Both the position numbers and the translations under genes were made by a program. Shown here in pieces: positions 26,677-35,650 of a stretch of 64,000 nt of DNA; within the stretch, counting starts at the first letter, position 1, and each line of letters opens with the position of its first letter. This DNA comes from Edaphobacter sp. (lineage in GTDB: Bacteria; Acidobacteriota; Terriglobia; Terriglobales; Acidobacteriaceae): assembly GCF_028283685.1 (NCBI RefSeq), contig NZ_JAPWKF010000002.1, positions 94,466 through 158,465 on the forward strand, read 5' to 3'. The notes below the pieces were generated by a model. The model did not search any database. It had not been told where the DNA came from and saw only the letters and a program-made list of their open reading frames with translations.

Positions 26677-27660
26677 ATGAAGTTTGCACTGCTTGGCTAT
26701 GGATTTATGGGCGGCGCTCACCTGGCGGCGCTGCAGCGGATCGAAGGTGTCACGGTGAAAGCGGTCGCCTCGCGCACCCGTCCATCAAACGATGGTCCCA
26801 CGCGCGGCAACCTGGATCTAGCGAGCGGACCGCTCCCTGACGACGTCTTGTGGACTCCCGATTGGCAGGCAGTCCTTGCTGATCCTGAGATTGACGCTGT
26901 GGACATCTGTCTGCCAACCGACATGCACCGCGAGACCGTGTTAGCGGCTTTCGCCGCGGGAAAGCATGTTCTGTGTGAGAAGCCGATGGCTCTTACCTTG
27001 TCCGATTGTGAGGATCTGATGGCGGCGGCGGCGCAAAGCCGCCGGGTCTTCATGGTCGGCCAGGTTCTGCGCTTCATGTACCCCTATCGTTACGCTGCAC
27101 AGTTTTTGGGTGAAGCCGGACGAGATAATGTGCAGCGCTGCACGCTGCGCCGAAGCACCGGATATCCGCAGTGGGGTGGTTGGCTGACGCAGAGCGAACG
27201 GAGCGGCGGCGCAATCCTCGATCTGCTCAGCCACGATATCGATCAGGCGCTCTCGCTCTTCGGCCCCCCCGTTTCGCTACAGGCCGACAGTGTTGGCCCC
27301 GTTGACACCATGCGGGGCGTGCTGCGATACGGTGCTGGAACGGAGGTTGTTGTGGAGGGTGGATGGTTTTCGTCAGAGACGCCGTTTTCGGCGAGCTTTG
27401 AGATCGAGGCAGCAGGCGAGCGGCTCGACTATCGTGACAATCTGATGACGCGTACAAACCGACATGGGGAGACGACCACCGTTGCCATCCCTGAGCACGA
27501 CCCGTACTTTGACGAAATTGCATACTTCGTAGACTGCTGCCGGAATAATCAGGCGCCGGCGCGATGTCTTCCGGCAGAGTCGGCGCTGGCCGTCGAACTC
27601 TCGCTTCAACTCAAAGCCTCACGAGACGCAGGTGGAAGGGAACTGAAATGGCAGAGGTAG
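26677..27660 (+). CDS. Gfo/Idh/MocA-family NAD(P)-dependent oxidoreductase
   Basis: A 327-residue cytoplasmic enzyme. The N-terminal Rossmann fold starts LLGYGFMGGAHLAAL (dinucleotide-binding glycines), followed by VDICLPTDMHRE and the family signature CEKPMALT at about residue 105. The catalytic segment GGAILDLLSHDIDQAL supplies the conserved Asp/His, and the C-terminal sheet domain follows. Members oxidise or reduce a ring hydroxyl of a sugar, inositol or keto-glycoside. The start of the next isomerase overlaps this stop by 13 bases, so the two form an operon acting in sequence on an imported sugar. Confidence 0.92.
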   Translation: MKFALLGYGFMGGAHLAALQRIEGVTVKAVASRTRPSNDGPTRGNLDLASGPLPDDVLWTPDWQAVLADPEIDAVDICLPTDMHRETVLAAFAAGKHVLCEKPMALTLSDCEDLMAAAAQSRRVFMVGQVLRFMYPYRYAAQFLGEAGRDNVQRCTLRRSTGYPQWGGWLTQSERSGGAILDLLSHDIDQALSLFGPPVSLQADSVGPVDTMRGVLRYGAGTEVVVEGGWFSSETPFSASFEIEAAGERLDYRDNLMTRTNRHGETTTVAIPEHDPYFDEIAYFVDCCRNNQAPARCLPAESALAVELSLQLKASRDAGGRELKWQR

Positions 27661-28499
27661 CACCGATGGAGATTGGGCTGGTGATCTGGGCAGAATCAAC
27701 TGCCGAAGTGACGTTGAAGCAGGTGGCAGATTATGGATTGCGCGTCATTCAGCTCGGGATCCCGCCTGCGGTCGATTGTGCTGCAGCGGTCGTTTCGTGG
27801 AAGCAGTCGCTCGCAGCAGCTCCTCAGGTCGTGATCACGAGCGCGGTCTGCTGCTATGAGGGCGAAGATTATTCCGACCTCGCTACCGTGCATGAATCCG
27901 TAGGCTTCACCACACCCAGGTATCGTCCGGAACGCATCGCCCGCACACGCGAGATCGCAGACTTCGCGCACGGCCTCGGCATTGAAGCCGTCTCCTGCCA
28001 TATCGGCTTCATTCCAGAGGATCCCGAAGACGCGCTTTACGCTGAGTTGATTGAAGTGACACGGACGTTGTGCGATGGGACCTCGGTCAACGGCCAGAAC
28101 TTTGTGCTCGAGACCGGTCAGGAGTCTGCTGAGGTCCTGTTGCGGTTCATCGCGGATGTCGGTCGATCTAATCTCAAGATCAACTTTGATCCGGCCAACA
28201 TGATTCTTTACGGATCAGGTGATCCGCTGGCAGCCCTCGCCTTGCTGCAGAAGCATGTTGTATCAGTGCACTGCAAGGACGGCACATCGCCCGTTGCGGG
28301 AAGCGGCTCGCTCGGCAAGGAATGTGCGCTGGGAGACGGCGAGGTCGACTTCCCGGGATTCCTCAGTCTGTTGCAACAGATTGGCTATACCGATTCGCTC
28401 ACGATCGAGAGGGAAGAGCCAGATCAGCAGCGAAAGGTCGCGGATGTCTTCCTGGCCATCGAACGGCTCAAGATGTGGAAGCAGTCCATCGGCCTTTAG
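27648..28499 (+). CDS. Sugar phosphate isomerase/epimerase (xylose isomerase-like TIM barrel)
   Basis: A 283-residue cytoplasmic enzyme without a signal peptide. I chose ATG 27648, with GGAAGGG 7 bases upstream, inside the end of the previous gene; the frame from 27564 is too long. Barrel and metal-site segments are visible: ISCHIGFIPEDP-like VSCHIGF, FVLETGQES, INFDPANMILYG, VSVHCKDG and SLTIEREEP. The metal ligands would be the Glu, Asp, His and Glu in these motifs. With the MocA-type oxidoreductase it probably processes a keto-sugar. It is the cytoplasmic counterpart of the Tat-exported isomerase at 17481. Confidence 0.9.
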   Translation: MAEVAPMEIGLVIWAESTAEVTLKQVADYGLRVIQLGIPPAVDCAAAVVSWKQSLAAAPQVVITSAVCCYEGEDYSDLATVHESVGFTTPRYRPERIARTREIADFAHGLGIEAVSCHIGFIPEDPEDALYAELIEVTRTLCDGTSVNGQNFVLETGQESAEVLLRFIADVGRSNLKINFDPANMILYGSGDPLAALALLQKHVVSVHCKDGTSPVAGSGSLGKECALGDGEVDFPGFLSLLQQIGYTDSLTIEREEPDQQRKVADVFLAIERLKMWKQSIGL

Positions 28500-28527
28500 G
28501 AAGACGGCAGAAGGTCCTTAAATCGCT

Positions 28528-28560
28528 GAGCGGTCCTCTTACGCAGAGGGCCGCTCTTTT
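28528..28560 (+). terminator. Rho-independent terminator after isomerase operon
   Basis: A 12-base stem, GAGCGGTCCTCT (28528-28539) and AGAGGGCCGCTC (28545-28556) with one G-T wobble, is followed directly by TTTT. It lies 29 bases after the isomerase stop, between this operon and a convergent gene. Confidence 0.85.
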
Positions 28561-28568
28561 GCGTCCTA

Positions 28569-29822
28569 TCAGCGGCGAACGCTGTCGAGTTCCTTTGGTT
28601 CGTTGGCAAGAAACGCCAATGTCCCCAGAAATACGAGTCCTGCAAAAAGCTCGTAGCTGACAAGGACAGACCAGCGTGTGTTTGCAAGAGAACTCAAGGA
28701 TGGAATGGAGAGAGCGAGCAGGAAGAAAGATGCTTCGAGTCCAAGCAGGAGTGCTCTGCTGCCGCGATATAAAAAGACTGCGATGCAGTAAATCCCCGCA
28801 GGAAAGAAGTAGCCGTAATGATGTTCCCACGCGATCGGGGACGCAACCGTAACAATCAGCCCGAAGAACAGAAAGTCCAGCGTACTGTCGCGCCACCGGC
28901 GAACCATCGGGAGAAGCAGGGCAAGAGCCATCAACAGCGCAGAAGACAGCACGGTTCCGAGATACACAATGCGGTTATAGGGTGGGAAGTTGACAGCATC
29001 AAAGGTCAGGCTATCCCCGGTGTGGAGGAGACGCTGCAACAACCCATTGACGGATTGATTCGGGTAGTACACCTCTCCGTGATGGCTGAGATAGCTGATA
29101 ACGGCCAGATATTCGATCTCGTTGTGCCAGCCGAACAATAGGATCGTTACCACCTGCGTGATTGCGACGACGCCCAGCATCGTTATGAAGAAGGGCCAGC
29201 GGCGCCGCAAAGCGGCCCAAAGCAGAAAAACCCCCAACTGAGGCTTGAACACACAAACGAGACCAATGCACGCCCCACTCAGCCTCTCACCGCCACGCAT
29301 CCAGAAATACAGGGCAAGAGCCCAGAGGAAGATGAGAAACGCCTGGATTTGTCCAAGTGCGCTTGCCTGGGTCACTGGGTAGAACAGGAGGCCTACCGCC
29401 GCAATCCACACGCGGATAAGCACCTTTTCGCTGGGCGAGAGCGACTTTTTCAGGGGAGTTGCCAGCAGGAAAATCTCGCCGCATAGCAGCAGGGTGGCCG
29501 GGAAGCTCAGAAGCGAAAGAATTTTGAGCGTGAGCTCTCCATAAAGGCCGAATGGAACGGTCACCTTGTAAAGCAGCAGAGAAGACATCGGGTACTGAAA
29601 CTTTGCAACATGCTGAAACAAGACGGTCTCGTAGACTGCTTTGCCAGCGCGCAAAGCCTCCCATCCGAAGTCCATGCAGGTGGAAGAGTCATTGTTCAAG
29701 CGGCCAAGAACGATATGACCTAAAGCATGAACCTCGCTCCCCTGTGGATGAACGCCCCAGAGGGTCAGGGTCACAACCAATAGCAGGAGAGATAGAGCGG
29801 CTAACCTTTTACCAGGTGGCAT
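28569..29822 (-). CDS. GT87-family (DUF2029) polytopic membrane glycosyltransferase
   Basis: A 417-residue integral membrane protein with about ten hydrophobic segments. An early periplasmic loop has acidic residues and aromatic segments (DFGWEALRAGKAVYE, FQYPMSS). The mid-protein block GQIQAFLIFLWALALYF...ACIGLVCVFKPQLGVFLL is the hallmark of the polyprenyl-phosphate-mannose-dependent GT-C family 87. Such enzymes add a sugar to a lipid-linked or surface glycan on the outer face of the inner membrane. No glycan cluster is adjacent, so the acceptor is unknown. The gene is isolated and convergent with the isomerase operon. Confidence 0.82.
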   Translation of the reverse strand: MPPGKRLAALSLLLLVVTLTLWGVHPQGSEVHALGHIVLGRLNNDSSTCMDFGWEALRAGKAVYETVLFQHVAKFQYPMSSLLLYKVTVPFGLYGELTLKILSLLSFPATLLLCGEIFLLATPLKKSLSPSEKVLIRVWIAAVGLLFYPVTQASALGQIQAFLIFLWALALYFWMRGGERLSGACIGLVCVFKPQLGVFLLWAALRRRWPFFITMLGVVAITQVVTILLFGWHNEIEYLAVISYLSHHGEVYYPNQSVNGLLQRLLHTGDSLTFDAVNFPPYNRIVYLGTVLSSALLMALALLLPMVRRWRDSTLDFLFFGLIVTVASPIAWEHHYGYFFPAGIYCIAVFLYRGSRALLLGLEASFFLLALSIPSLSSLANTRWSVLVSYELFAGLVFLGTLAFLANEPKELDSVRR

Positions 29823-30382
29823 TTCTTAGAATGTTACCTAAGTTTGTAGCCTTTATCGTTTTAGTTTTCGTCTATTGCTTAGCTGAAGCCGCACATCTAC
29901 GCATTCGCCATGTTAATTAAGAGGCCTTCTCCTCCACTCTTGATGCTGATAGATGCAGATCGGCCATTAGGGGAGAGCTGGCAGACGAGTCGCAGGTAGT
30001 AGAGGCCAATGGCGAATTGGCATATTACTTCCCGCGCCGGAAGCGAGTGCGGTAGACAAACCTGCATGAATATAGGTGAAGCTTCATCGCCAATCAGGCG
30101 GCAATCTCAGGCGTACATATTCTCTGTTGCCTGCGCTTTCGGTGCCCTAAGCAGCGCATCGAAAGCTGAATGCTTGTCGACGCAGTCTAGCCGTCGATGA
30201 GGCGGGCACGGCCTTCAGTCCACAGGTGAAAGAGATCGTTATTATCGCGTGCAACGTGAGCAAGCCCGGATCATCTTCTGGAAGATACACGGCAGATGCA
30301 GCGTGTTGCCGCCGAGGTCAGGCGACCATGACGCAGATGAAATGACAGATGTTTTGGCCGACACGCATCTATTCTTGTCTTC
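29823..30382. other. Gene-free stretch, nothing recognised
   Basis: 560 bases between the GT87 start and the end of the outer-membrane protein gene. Short frames exist (for example 30009-30200 on the + strand) but none has a ribosome site, a plausible protein or a family resemblance. I see no transposon ends or tRNA. Confidence 0.4.
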
Positions 30383-30973
30383 TCAGTGAAAATGGTAAGC
30401 CACACCGATTGTTAGTGCCTGAGGATTTGGCGTCCTTAGCGGCACGTTTATCCATTTTTGCCACTCGTAGTCAGCGCGTAGATTGATGGATCGCGAAAGA
30501 TGATAGTCCAGGCCGCCACCTATACCCATGAGGTTGAAGCTTAGAGTCGCTGACCCGCTTGGATAATCATAGACTCCCCGTCCATACGAGACTCGGCCAT
30601 AAGGGATAAAGCGGTAGCGGCGCGTGAGGATATACCGTCCTCCGACTTCGTACGTCGTCTGCTTCCCACCATTTCCCGAGCCGTTGAGGTGGTGAAAGTT
30701 GAACTCGACACCGATGTGAGGCCTGAAGTCTGCCGCAAGATACGCTCCACCACCAAGCAGATTGACCTTTCGCGTCAGATCGCTGAGTGGCGCTGGATTG
30801 CCCTGAGTATCCCAGGGTAGATAGTTGGATCGGCCAATCGAGAACGATCCGCCTGCTTGGAGATCGAGTTTCTGTATCGCCGTGTATTCGGCCTGGCCAT
30901 ACATCGGATGTGCCCGGAGCATAACGTACAGAACCATAAGCACGGCTCCGAAGCTGAGTCTGTTCTTGTCCAT
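30383..30973 (-). CDS. Small outer-membrane beta-barrel protein (porin/OmpA-like barrel)
   Basis: About 196 residues from ATG 30973: a signal peptide (FGAVLMVLYVMLRAHPMYGQA) and then alternating amphipathic strands such as LLGGGAYLAADFRPHIGVEFNFHHL, YEVGGRYILTRRYRFIPYGRVSYG and LSFNLMGIGGGLDYHLSRSINLRADYEWQKW, ending with the aromatic YHFH. This fits an eight-strand barrel of the OmpA/Ail-like outer-membrane superfamily. No peptidoglycan-binding domain follows. The start is uncertain, because no clear ribosome site precedes 30973 and the frame is open to 31144. The function is unknown. Confidence 0.8.
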   Translation of the reverse strand: MDKNRLSFGAVLMVLYVMLRAHPMYGQAEYTAIQKLDLQAGGSFSIGRSNYLPWDTQGNPAPLSDLTRKVNLLGGGAYLAADFRPHIGVEFNFHHLNGSGNGGKQTTYEVGGRYILTRRYRFIPYGRVSYGRGVYDYPSGSATLSFNLMGIGGGLDYHLSRSINLRADYEWQKWINVPLRTPNPQALTIGVAYHFH

Positions 30974-31054
30974 TCGACGTAATAGACGCCATCGATCATC
31001 TGGAAGATTACATGGCTGCATAATCTTGCCTGCATGTAGTCCTGACGTCGAAAG

Positions 31055-34000
31055 TTGTCGTCTCCAGAGACAAACGATGTTCATGCAGTAAAGGCACCAT
31101 TGCGTACGCAGTGGTCTCCGACGAGGATTTTTTTGAGGCGCCATTCAGTTCTATACGCGAGATATCTACTGTTCGCAGTTGCGTTGATGTTTTGTTTGTC
31201 AGCGCGCGCTCAAACCTCGGTCTCGATCCACAGCATCATGACGACGACGGGCACGTATCCTCTGCCGGATTCGCCATATCTCTATTCGCACTACGGCAGC
31301 GAGGTCTCTGTGACCGGCGTTGTCGTCGGTGTCATGTCCTCGGGCGACTTCACTGGCACTATCTATATCTCAGAGCCCTCCGGCGATTGGGATAGCCTTC
31401 AGGCAACAGCCGAGGGGATGCCCATCTTTGCCCTGCAGTCGCTTAATAGCTCCTGCGCCGTAGTGGGAGCCTCGGTCACCGTGGTGGGTAAGATCGTCGA
31501 AGCAAACTCTATCGTTAGCACTGCGATTACTGCGGCCAACACGCCAGGTACAGGCATGCAACCCACGAGTTGCACGGTAAATTCAACCGGCAATACGATG
31601 ACGCAGAGCATCTCCAATACTTCGGCCTTCAGCTCCTTTGGCGGCGCATTGGAGTACACGGGCATGACGACCTCCGCGACCTTCTACGCAGTCTCGCCAA
31701 CCAGCGCGACACTGGATGAGTCTTCGGAGACCGCGACCTCTACGGGGCAGTTCTGGGCGACCATCTCATCCAACTCATCGAGCAATGGGCACCTGTTCCG
31801 TTCGGCAGGAATCGCAGGCGACGAGTATGTGCCATCATCTGCGCCATCCACCGTCGCGACATGGTCGGGTAATCCGCAGCGGGTGTTGATCGATACGACG
31901 ACCTTCGGAGGCTCGCCAGTCAACATCACTGTAGGGCAGAGCATCTCCTGTACAACAGGTTCCAATATAAAAGTTGGAGCTACAGCTGGCATCGGCCTGA
32001 TCGATTACACCCTAGGCTACGCCCGGCTACTGATCTTTCCGACGAGTGTCTGTACCGTCAGCGGATCAGTTGCAACAAGCACTTCGGCGGCAGCTGATTC
32101 AACGCACTTTCACGTAGGCACGCTCGACCTCGACCGCTTCTATTCGACCACCGGAGCGACGTCAGGTTCCGTAGCCGTCAGCTCGGATGCCTACACGCGG
32201 CGACTGACCAAAGCCGCGCTTGCCATCACGAACTCGCTTGGCAAGCCCGATATCGTCTCACTGCAGGAAGTGCAGGACCAAGCCACGCTGCAGGATCTCG
32301 CAAGCGCCGTCAACACGTTGGCAAGCACCAGCTATGTTCCATATCTTGAGCAGGGGAATGACAGCAATAGTCTGAACGTTGGCTTCCTGGTGAACTCTTC
32401 TACCGTAAAAGTGGACTTGGTTACCCAGGTTGAGAAGTCGGCAACTTATACGACGACGTCGAGCGGCTCAGGGACACTGTGGGAACGGCCTCCGCTGGTG
32501 CTGAAGGCAGAGTTCGTCCGTACTGGCATCAATTATCCGGTCACGGTCGTCGATGTCCATCTGACGCCGCGGACCAACATTGGTGACAGCACACTCGGAG
32601 CCGACGTGCGGCAACATCGCGCGGCGCAGGCGACTGATCTCTCCGCGCTCGTGCAAAGCTATCAGACTGCCGGCGAAAACGTCATCGTCGCTGGTAATCT
32701 GAACGCCTTTGAATTCTCCGATGGTTACGTTGACGTGACGGGCATCATCGACGGATCGCCTGCGGCTTCGAGCGCTGTCACGCTCTACGAGCCGACGAGC
32801 AGCACTGGTGCGCTCACTGATTTTGTAACCTCCGTCGATTCCACCTCGCGCTACAACATTATCGAAAACGGCAACGCGGAGGTGCTGGAACACATTCTCG
32901 CCTCATCCACCGTCACGAATGATTCCACGGCCTCGGCTTCACTGGCATCTTATGTCTCGGCTGTTACGCAGCCGCATTTCACGGCAGACTTTGCTGCTGT
33001 CAATCTGAATGGCTCCGCGACGCCCGCAGGGCTGACCCTTCATGATGGCCTTGTCGTCTCATTCCTCATTCCGCCCGCCCCGACGACCGCGTCGGTTTCT
33101 TCCTCTTCTCTGAACTTCGGTTCGGTCGACATCGGCTCGAGTGTGAGCCAGACGATCACCTTCACCAACACAACGTCATTTACCTCAACTGTAACGATCT
33201 CGGGCATCACGATCTCGGGAACGAACTCAAGCGACTACACAGAGACGAATACATGTTCGTCCGCGTTGGCCTCAGAAGCCAGCTGCACCATCACCGTAAC
33301 CTTCGCCCCGACGGCGGCAGGTGCGCGGACGGGTGCGCTGACGATTGCCAGCGATTCGACCTCCAACCCTTCGCTTACGGTCTCGCTGACCGGGATTGGT
33401 GTCTCTGTCCTCAGCAGCAATGTGGATTCGTTGAGCTTCGGAAATATCGACCTTGGCGCTACCAGCGCAGCTCAGACCGTTACCGTAAGCAATGGCACCA
33501 CCTTGCCCATTGCTTTGTCTTCGATCGCTATTAGCGGCAGCGATTTCAGCATCACATCCAATACCTGCGGCACTGCGATCGCAGCGTCCTCGAGTTGCGC
33601 GATCTCCGTCGTTTTTACGCCGACCGCAACCGGCGCCCGCACTGGAACGCTCTCTGTTACCAGTATCTCCAAAGGGGCGCTTGCCGTAGCTCTCACTGGA
33701 AACGGCGTTGACTTCAGCGCGGCCTTTTCATCTTCATCGGGCTCTATCATCGCCGGCTTCTACGAAACGGTAAATGCCACGCTTACCCCCCTGGGAGGTT
33801 TCAGCTCTTTCGTAAGTGTGAGCTGCTCGACAACGGCCAGTGGGTCGGCATGCACTCCATCCGTCTCCAGCCTTACGCTTAGCTCCGCCACTACCGTTCC
33901 GATTACGATTACCACCACATCGCAAAAGACCGTCATCGGCCTCTCCGGAGTTGGAATAGGTGGCAATATGTCGTTTTTTGTACTAATTCTTTCCGCCTTC

Positions 34001-34207
34001 CTTCTGCGGCGTCGAGTCCACAACCTTCCCCGCGTGCTCACTCTACTGATTGCTTTGGGGATCATGCAGGCGCTCACGGGATGCGCAAACCAGTCTGCTG
34101 CGAATGCAAATCCAACGCAGCCCGGCACCTATACCTACACGCTGACCGTTACCGATGGTGTGCTTACGCGTTCCGCTGTCTACACCCTGACCGTAACGCA
34201 ACAGTAA
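31055..34207 (+). CDS. Large exported protein: EEP nuclease-like domain plus choice-of-anchor D repeats and C-terminal membrane anchor
   Basis: About 1050 residues; the start is uncertain (a signal-like segment, YLLFAVALMFCLSARAQ, begins near residue 36). Residues about 45-350 are beta-rich. About 375-640 resemble the extracellular NucH-type endonuclease/exonuclease/phosphatase fold (KPDIVSLQEVQDQATL, VTVVDVHLTPR, VIVAGNLNAFEFSDGYVDV, LTLHDGLVVSF). The usual catalytic GDxN reads GNLN. Residues about 670-890 are two choice-of-anchor D/SPD2-like repeats (LNFGSVDIGSSVSQTITFTNT; LSFGNIDLGATSAAQTVTVSN). Near the C-terminus come two hydrophobic segments, a Cys (MQALTGCANQ) and a short Ig-like tail. 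It is probably on the cell surface; activity is doubtful. Confidence 0.82.
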   Translation: MSSPETNDVHAVKAPLRTQWSPTRIFLRRHSVLYARYLLFAVALMFCLSARAQTSVSIHSIMTTTGTYPLPDSPYLYSHYGSEVSVTGVVVGVMSSGDFTGTIYISEPSGDWDSLQATAEGMPIFALQSLNSSCAVVGASVTVVGKIVEANSIVSTAITAANTPGTGMQPTSCTVNSTGNTMTQSISNTSAFSSFGGALEYTGMTTSATFYAVSPTSATLDESSETATSTGQFWATISSNSSSNGHLFRSAGIAGDEYVPSSAPSTVATWSGNPQRVLIDTTTFGGSPVNITVGQSISCTTGSNIKVGATAGIGLIDYTLGYARLLIFPTSVCTVSGSVATSTSAAADSTHFHVGTLDLDRFYSTTGATSGSVAVSSDAYTRRLTKAALAITNSLGKPDIVSLQEVQDQATLQDLASAVNTLASTSYVPYLEQGNDSNSLNVGFLVNSSTVKVDLVTQVEKSATYTTTSSGSGTLWERPPLVLKAEFVRTGINYPVTVVDVHLTPRTNIGDSTLGADVRQHRAAQATDLSALVQSYQTAGENVIVAGNLNAFEFSDGYVDVTGIIDGSPAASSAVTLYEPTSSTGALTDFVTSVDSTSRYNIIENGNAEVLEHILASSTVTNDSTASASLASYVSAVTQPHFTADFAAVNLNGSATPAGLTLHDGLVVSFLIPPAPTTASVSSSSLNFGSVDIGSSVSQTITFTNTTSFTSTVTISGITISGTNSSDYTETNTCSSALASEASCTITVTFAPTAAGARTGALTIASDSTSNPSLTVSLTGIGVSVLSSNVDSLSFGNIDLGATSAAQTVTVSNGTTLPIALSSIAISGSDFSITSNTCGTAIAASSSCAISVVFTPTATGARTGTLSVTSISKGALAVALTGNGVDFSAAFSSSSGSIIAGFYETVNATLTPLGGFSSFVSVSCSTTASGSACTPSVSSLTLSSATTVPITITTTSQKTVIGLSGVGIGGNMSFFVLILSAFLLRRRVHNLPRVLTLLIALGIMQALTGCANQSAANANPTQPGTYTYTLTVTDGVLTRSAVYTLTVTQQ

Positions 34208-34540
34208 GGTCAATTGGTTTCTCTCTCTTCCGTCATGCAGGGACCCACACGACGCAGCGAATTTTCAAACGATCAATAGCGGTCTCTCGATTGAGCCTCA
34301 TCCGGACGCGTCAGGGAACGCTTCAGATCAAAGCTGTAACGCCAATACGGCTCTCCAGCCGTGCTAAATGCCTGCGCCACCTGGTTGCTCATTCGTCCCC
34401 CCTTTATCAATGATGAGGGGGGGACGAATGAGTGCCTTCGCTTTCTGCCGCAGGTTGCTGTTATACATCGAGGGCTGTCAAGCTCGCGCTCAAAGGCATG
34501 TTGGTGAATTGCACGTCACGTCGAGTGCTGGTCAAGCACT
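34208..34540. other. Gene-free convergent intergenic region
   Basis: 333 bases between convergent genes. The only clear structure is the perfect inverted repeat at 34388-34432, listed separately. No supported open frame. Confidence 0.5.
34388..34432. repeat. Perfect 15-bp inverted repeat (hairpin)
   Basis: CTCATTCGTCCCCCC at 34388-34402 is exactly complementary to GGGGGGACGAATGAG at 34418-34432, with a 15-base loop that itself contains ATCA/TGAT. It lies between convergent genes. There is no T run on either side, so a factor-independent terminator is not obvious. It could be a REP-like element or a bidirectional transcript-end hairpin. Confidence 0.75.
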
Positions 34541-35650
34541 TCAAGGTGCCCAGGTCTTTTGCGTGGATGTGAGCGACCGGATATAGTCGTGATCCGGTTC
34601 GAAGCCGGTTCCCGGCCCGGCAGGAACGACGATGGTGCCTCGAGGTGTGACGCGGATCGGCTCGGTGGTGATGTCTCGTGCCCAATAGCGTTCGCTGGCG
34701 GAGACGTCTCCTGGAAGCGTGAAGCCCGGCAACGAAGACATGGCAATGTTGTGTGCGCGGCCGATTCCGGTCTCGAGCATGCCGCCGCTCCAGACCGGGA
34801 TATCGTGCTTGCGGCAGTAGTCCTGAATGGCACTAGCCTGTGCATGACCGCCGACGCGTCCGAGCTTGATGTTGATGATGCGTGCGGCTTCGAGTTCAAC
34901 CGAGGCCTCGACGTCGCGCAGGCTGTGGATGCACTCGTCGAGGCAGATTGGCGTCTTGAGCTGGCGTTGAAGTTCGGCGTGGCGATAGATCTCGTTCCAC
35001 TGCAGCGGCTGCTCGATGTAATCGAGACCAAAGTCGTCGAGCTGGCGCAGCAGGTCGATCTCGGCGAGCGTGTAGGCGGAGTTCGCGTCCACTGTAAGGT
35101 TGATCTGCGGGTAGCGTGCTCGAACCGCGGCGACGACCTCAACATCTTTGCCAGGCTTGATCTTGAGCTTTACGCGCTGGTAGCCGGCGCTGAGTTCGCC
35201 TGCGATACGGTCCAGCAGCGCGGAGACCTCGGTGTGAATGCCGAGCGAAACGCCGCAGGGAATCTCGGTGAGCGTACCCCCGAGCATGCTTGCGAGCGAG
35301 ATGCCCCTGGAGCGTGCGACAGCGTCCCAGACGGCGGTCTCGAGCGTACCCTTGGCCATCTCGTGGCCTCGTACGCGAGTCATCAACGTCGAGAGTGTGG
35401 AGACGTCGTCGAACTCGACGCCGAGCACCAGGGGAACGAGAAACTGATCGAGCATGAGCCATGCGGTATCAATGGTTTCGGAGTTATAAAAGGGGAAGTC
35501 GGGCGCTGTGAGCTCGCCCCAGCCGATGCCTTGGTCGGTGATGACCTCAAGCAGCAGGATGCGACGGTTCTTCATCACGCCGAAGCTAGTCTCAAAGGGC
35601 GCGAGCAGATCCATCTCGATCTCTCGTGCGTTGATACGTTCAATCTTCAT
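34541..35650 (-). CDS. N-acyl/N-succinyl-amino-acid racemase, enolase superfamily (MenC-like)
   Basis: A 369-residue enolase-superfamily enzyme of the o-succinylbenzoate synthase / N-succinylamino acid racemase group. Expected active-site residues are in place: Lys161-x-Lys163 (VKLKIKPG), Asp188 (VDAN), Glu213 (IEQP), Asp238 (CLDE) and Lys262 (NIKLGRVGG), within one residue of the positions I recall for the Amycolatopsis racemase. No menaquinone gene is nearby. The upstream GNAT overlaps its start by 4 bases, and a permease, M20 hydrolase and D-aminoacylase-like gene lie close by, favouring amino-acid racemisation over menaquinone synthesis. Product: epimerised N-acyl amino acid. Cytoplasmic. 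Confidence 0.88.
   Translation of the reverse strand: MKIERINAREIEMDLLAPFETSFGVMKNRRILLLEVITDQGIGWGELTAPDFPFYNSETIDTAWLMLDQFLVPLVLGVEFDDVSTLSTLMTRVRGHEMAKGTLETAVWDAVARSRGISLASMLGGTLTEIPCGVSLGIHTEVSALLDRIAGELSAGYQRVKLKIKPGKDVEVVAAVRARYPQINLTVDANSAYTLAEIDLLRQLDDFGLDYIEQPLQWNEIYRHAELQRQLKTPICLDECIHSLRDVEASVELEAARIINIKLGRVGGHAQASAIQDYCRKHDIPVWSGGMLETGIGRAHNIAMSSLPGFTLPGDVSASERYWARDITTEPIRVTPRGTIVVPAGPGTGFEPDHDYIRSLTSTQKTWAP

Noticed and set aside
30009..30200. Short plus-strand frame in a gene-free stretch
   Set aside because: No ribosome site, no plausible domain or membrane segment.
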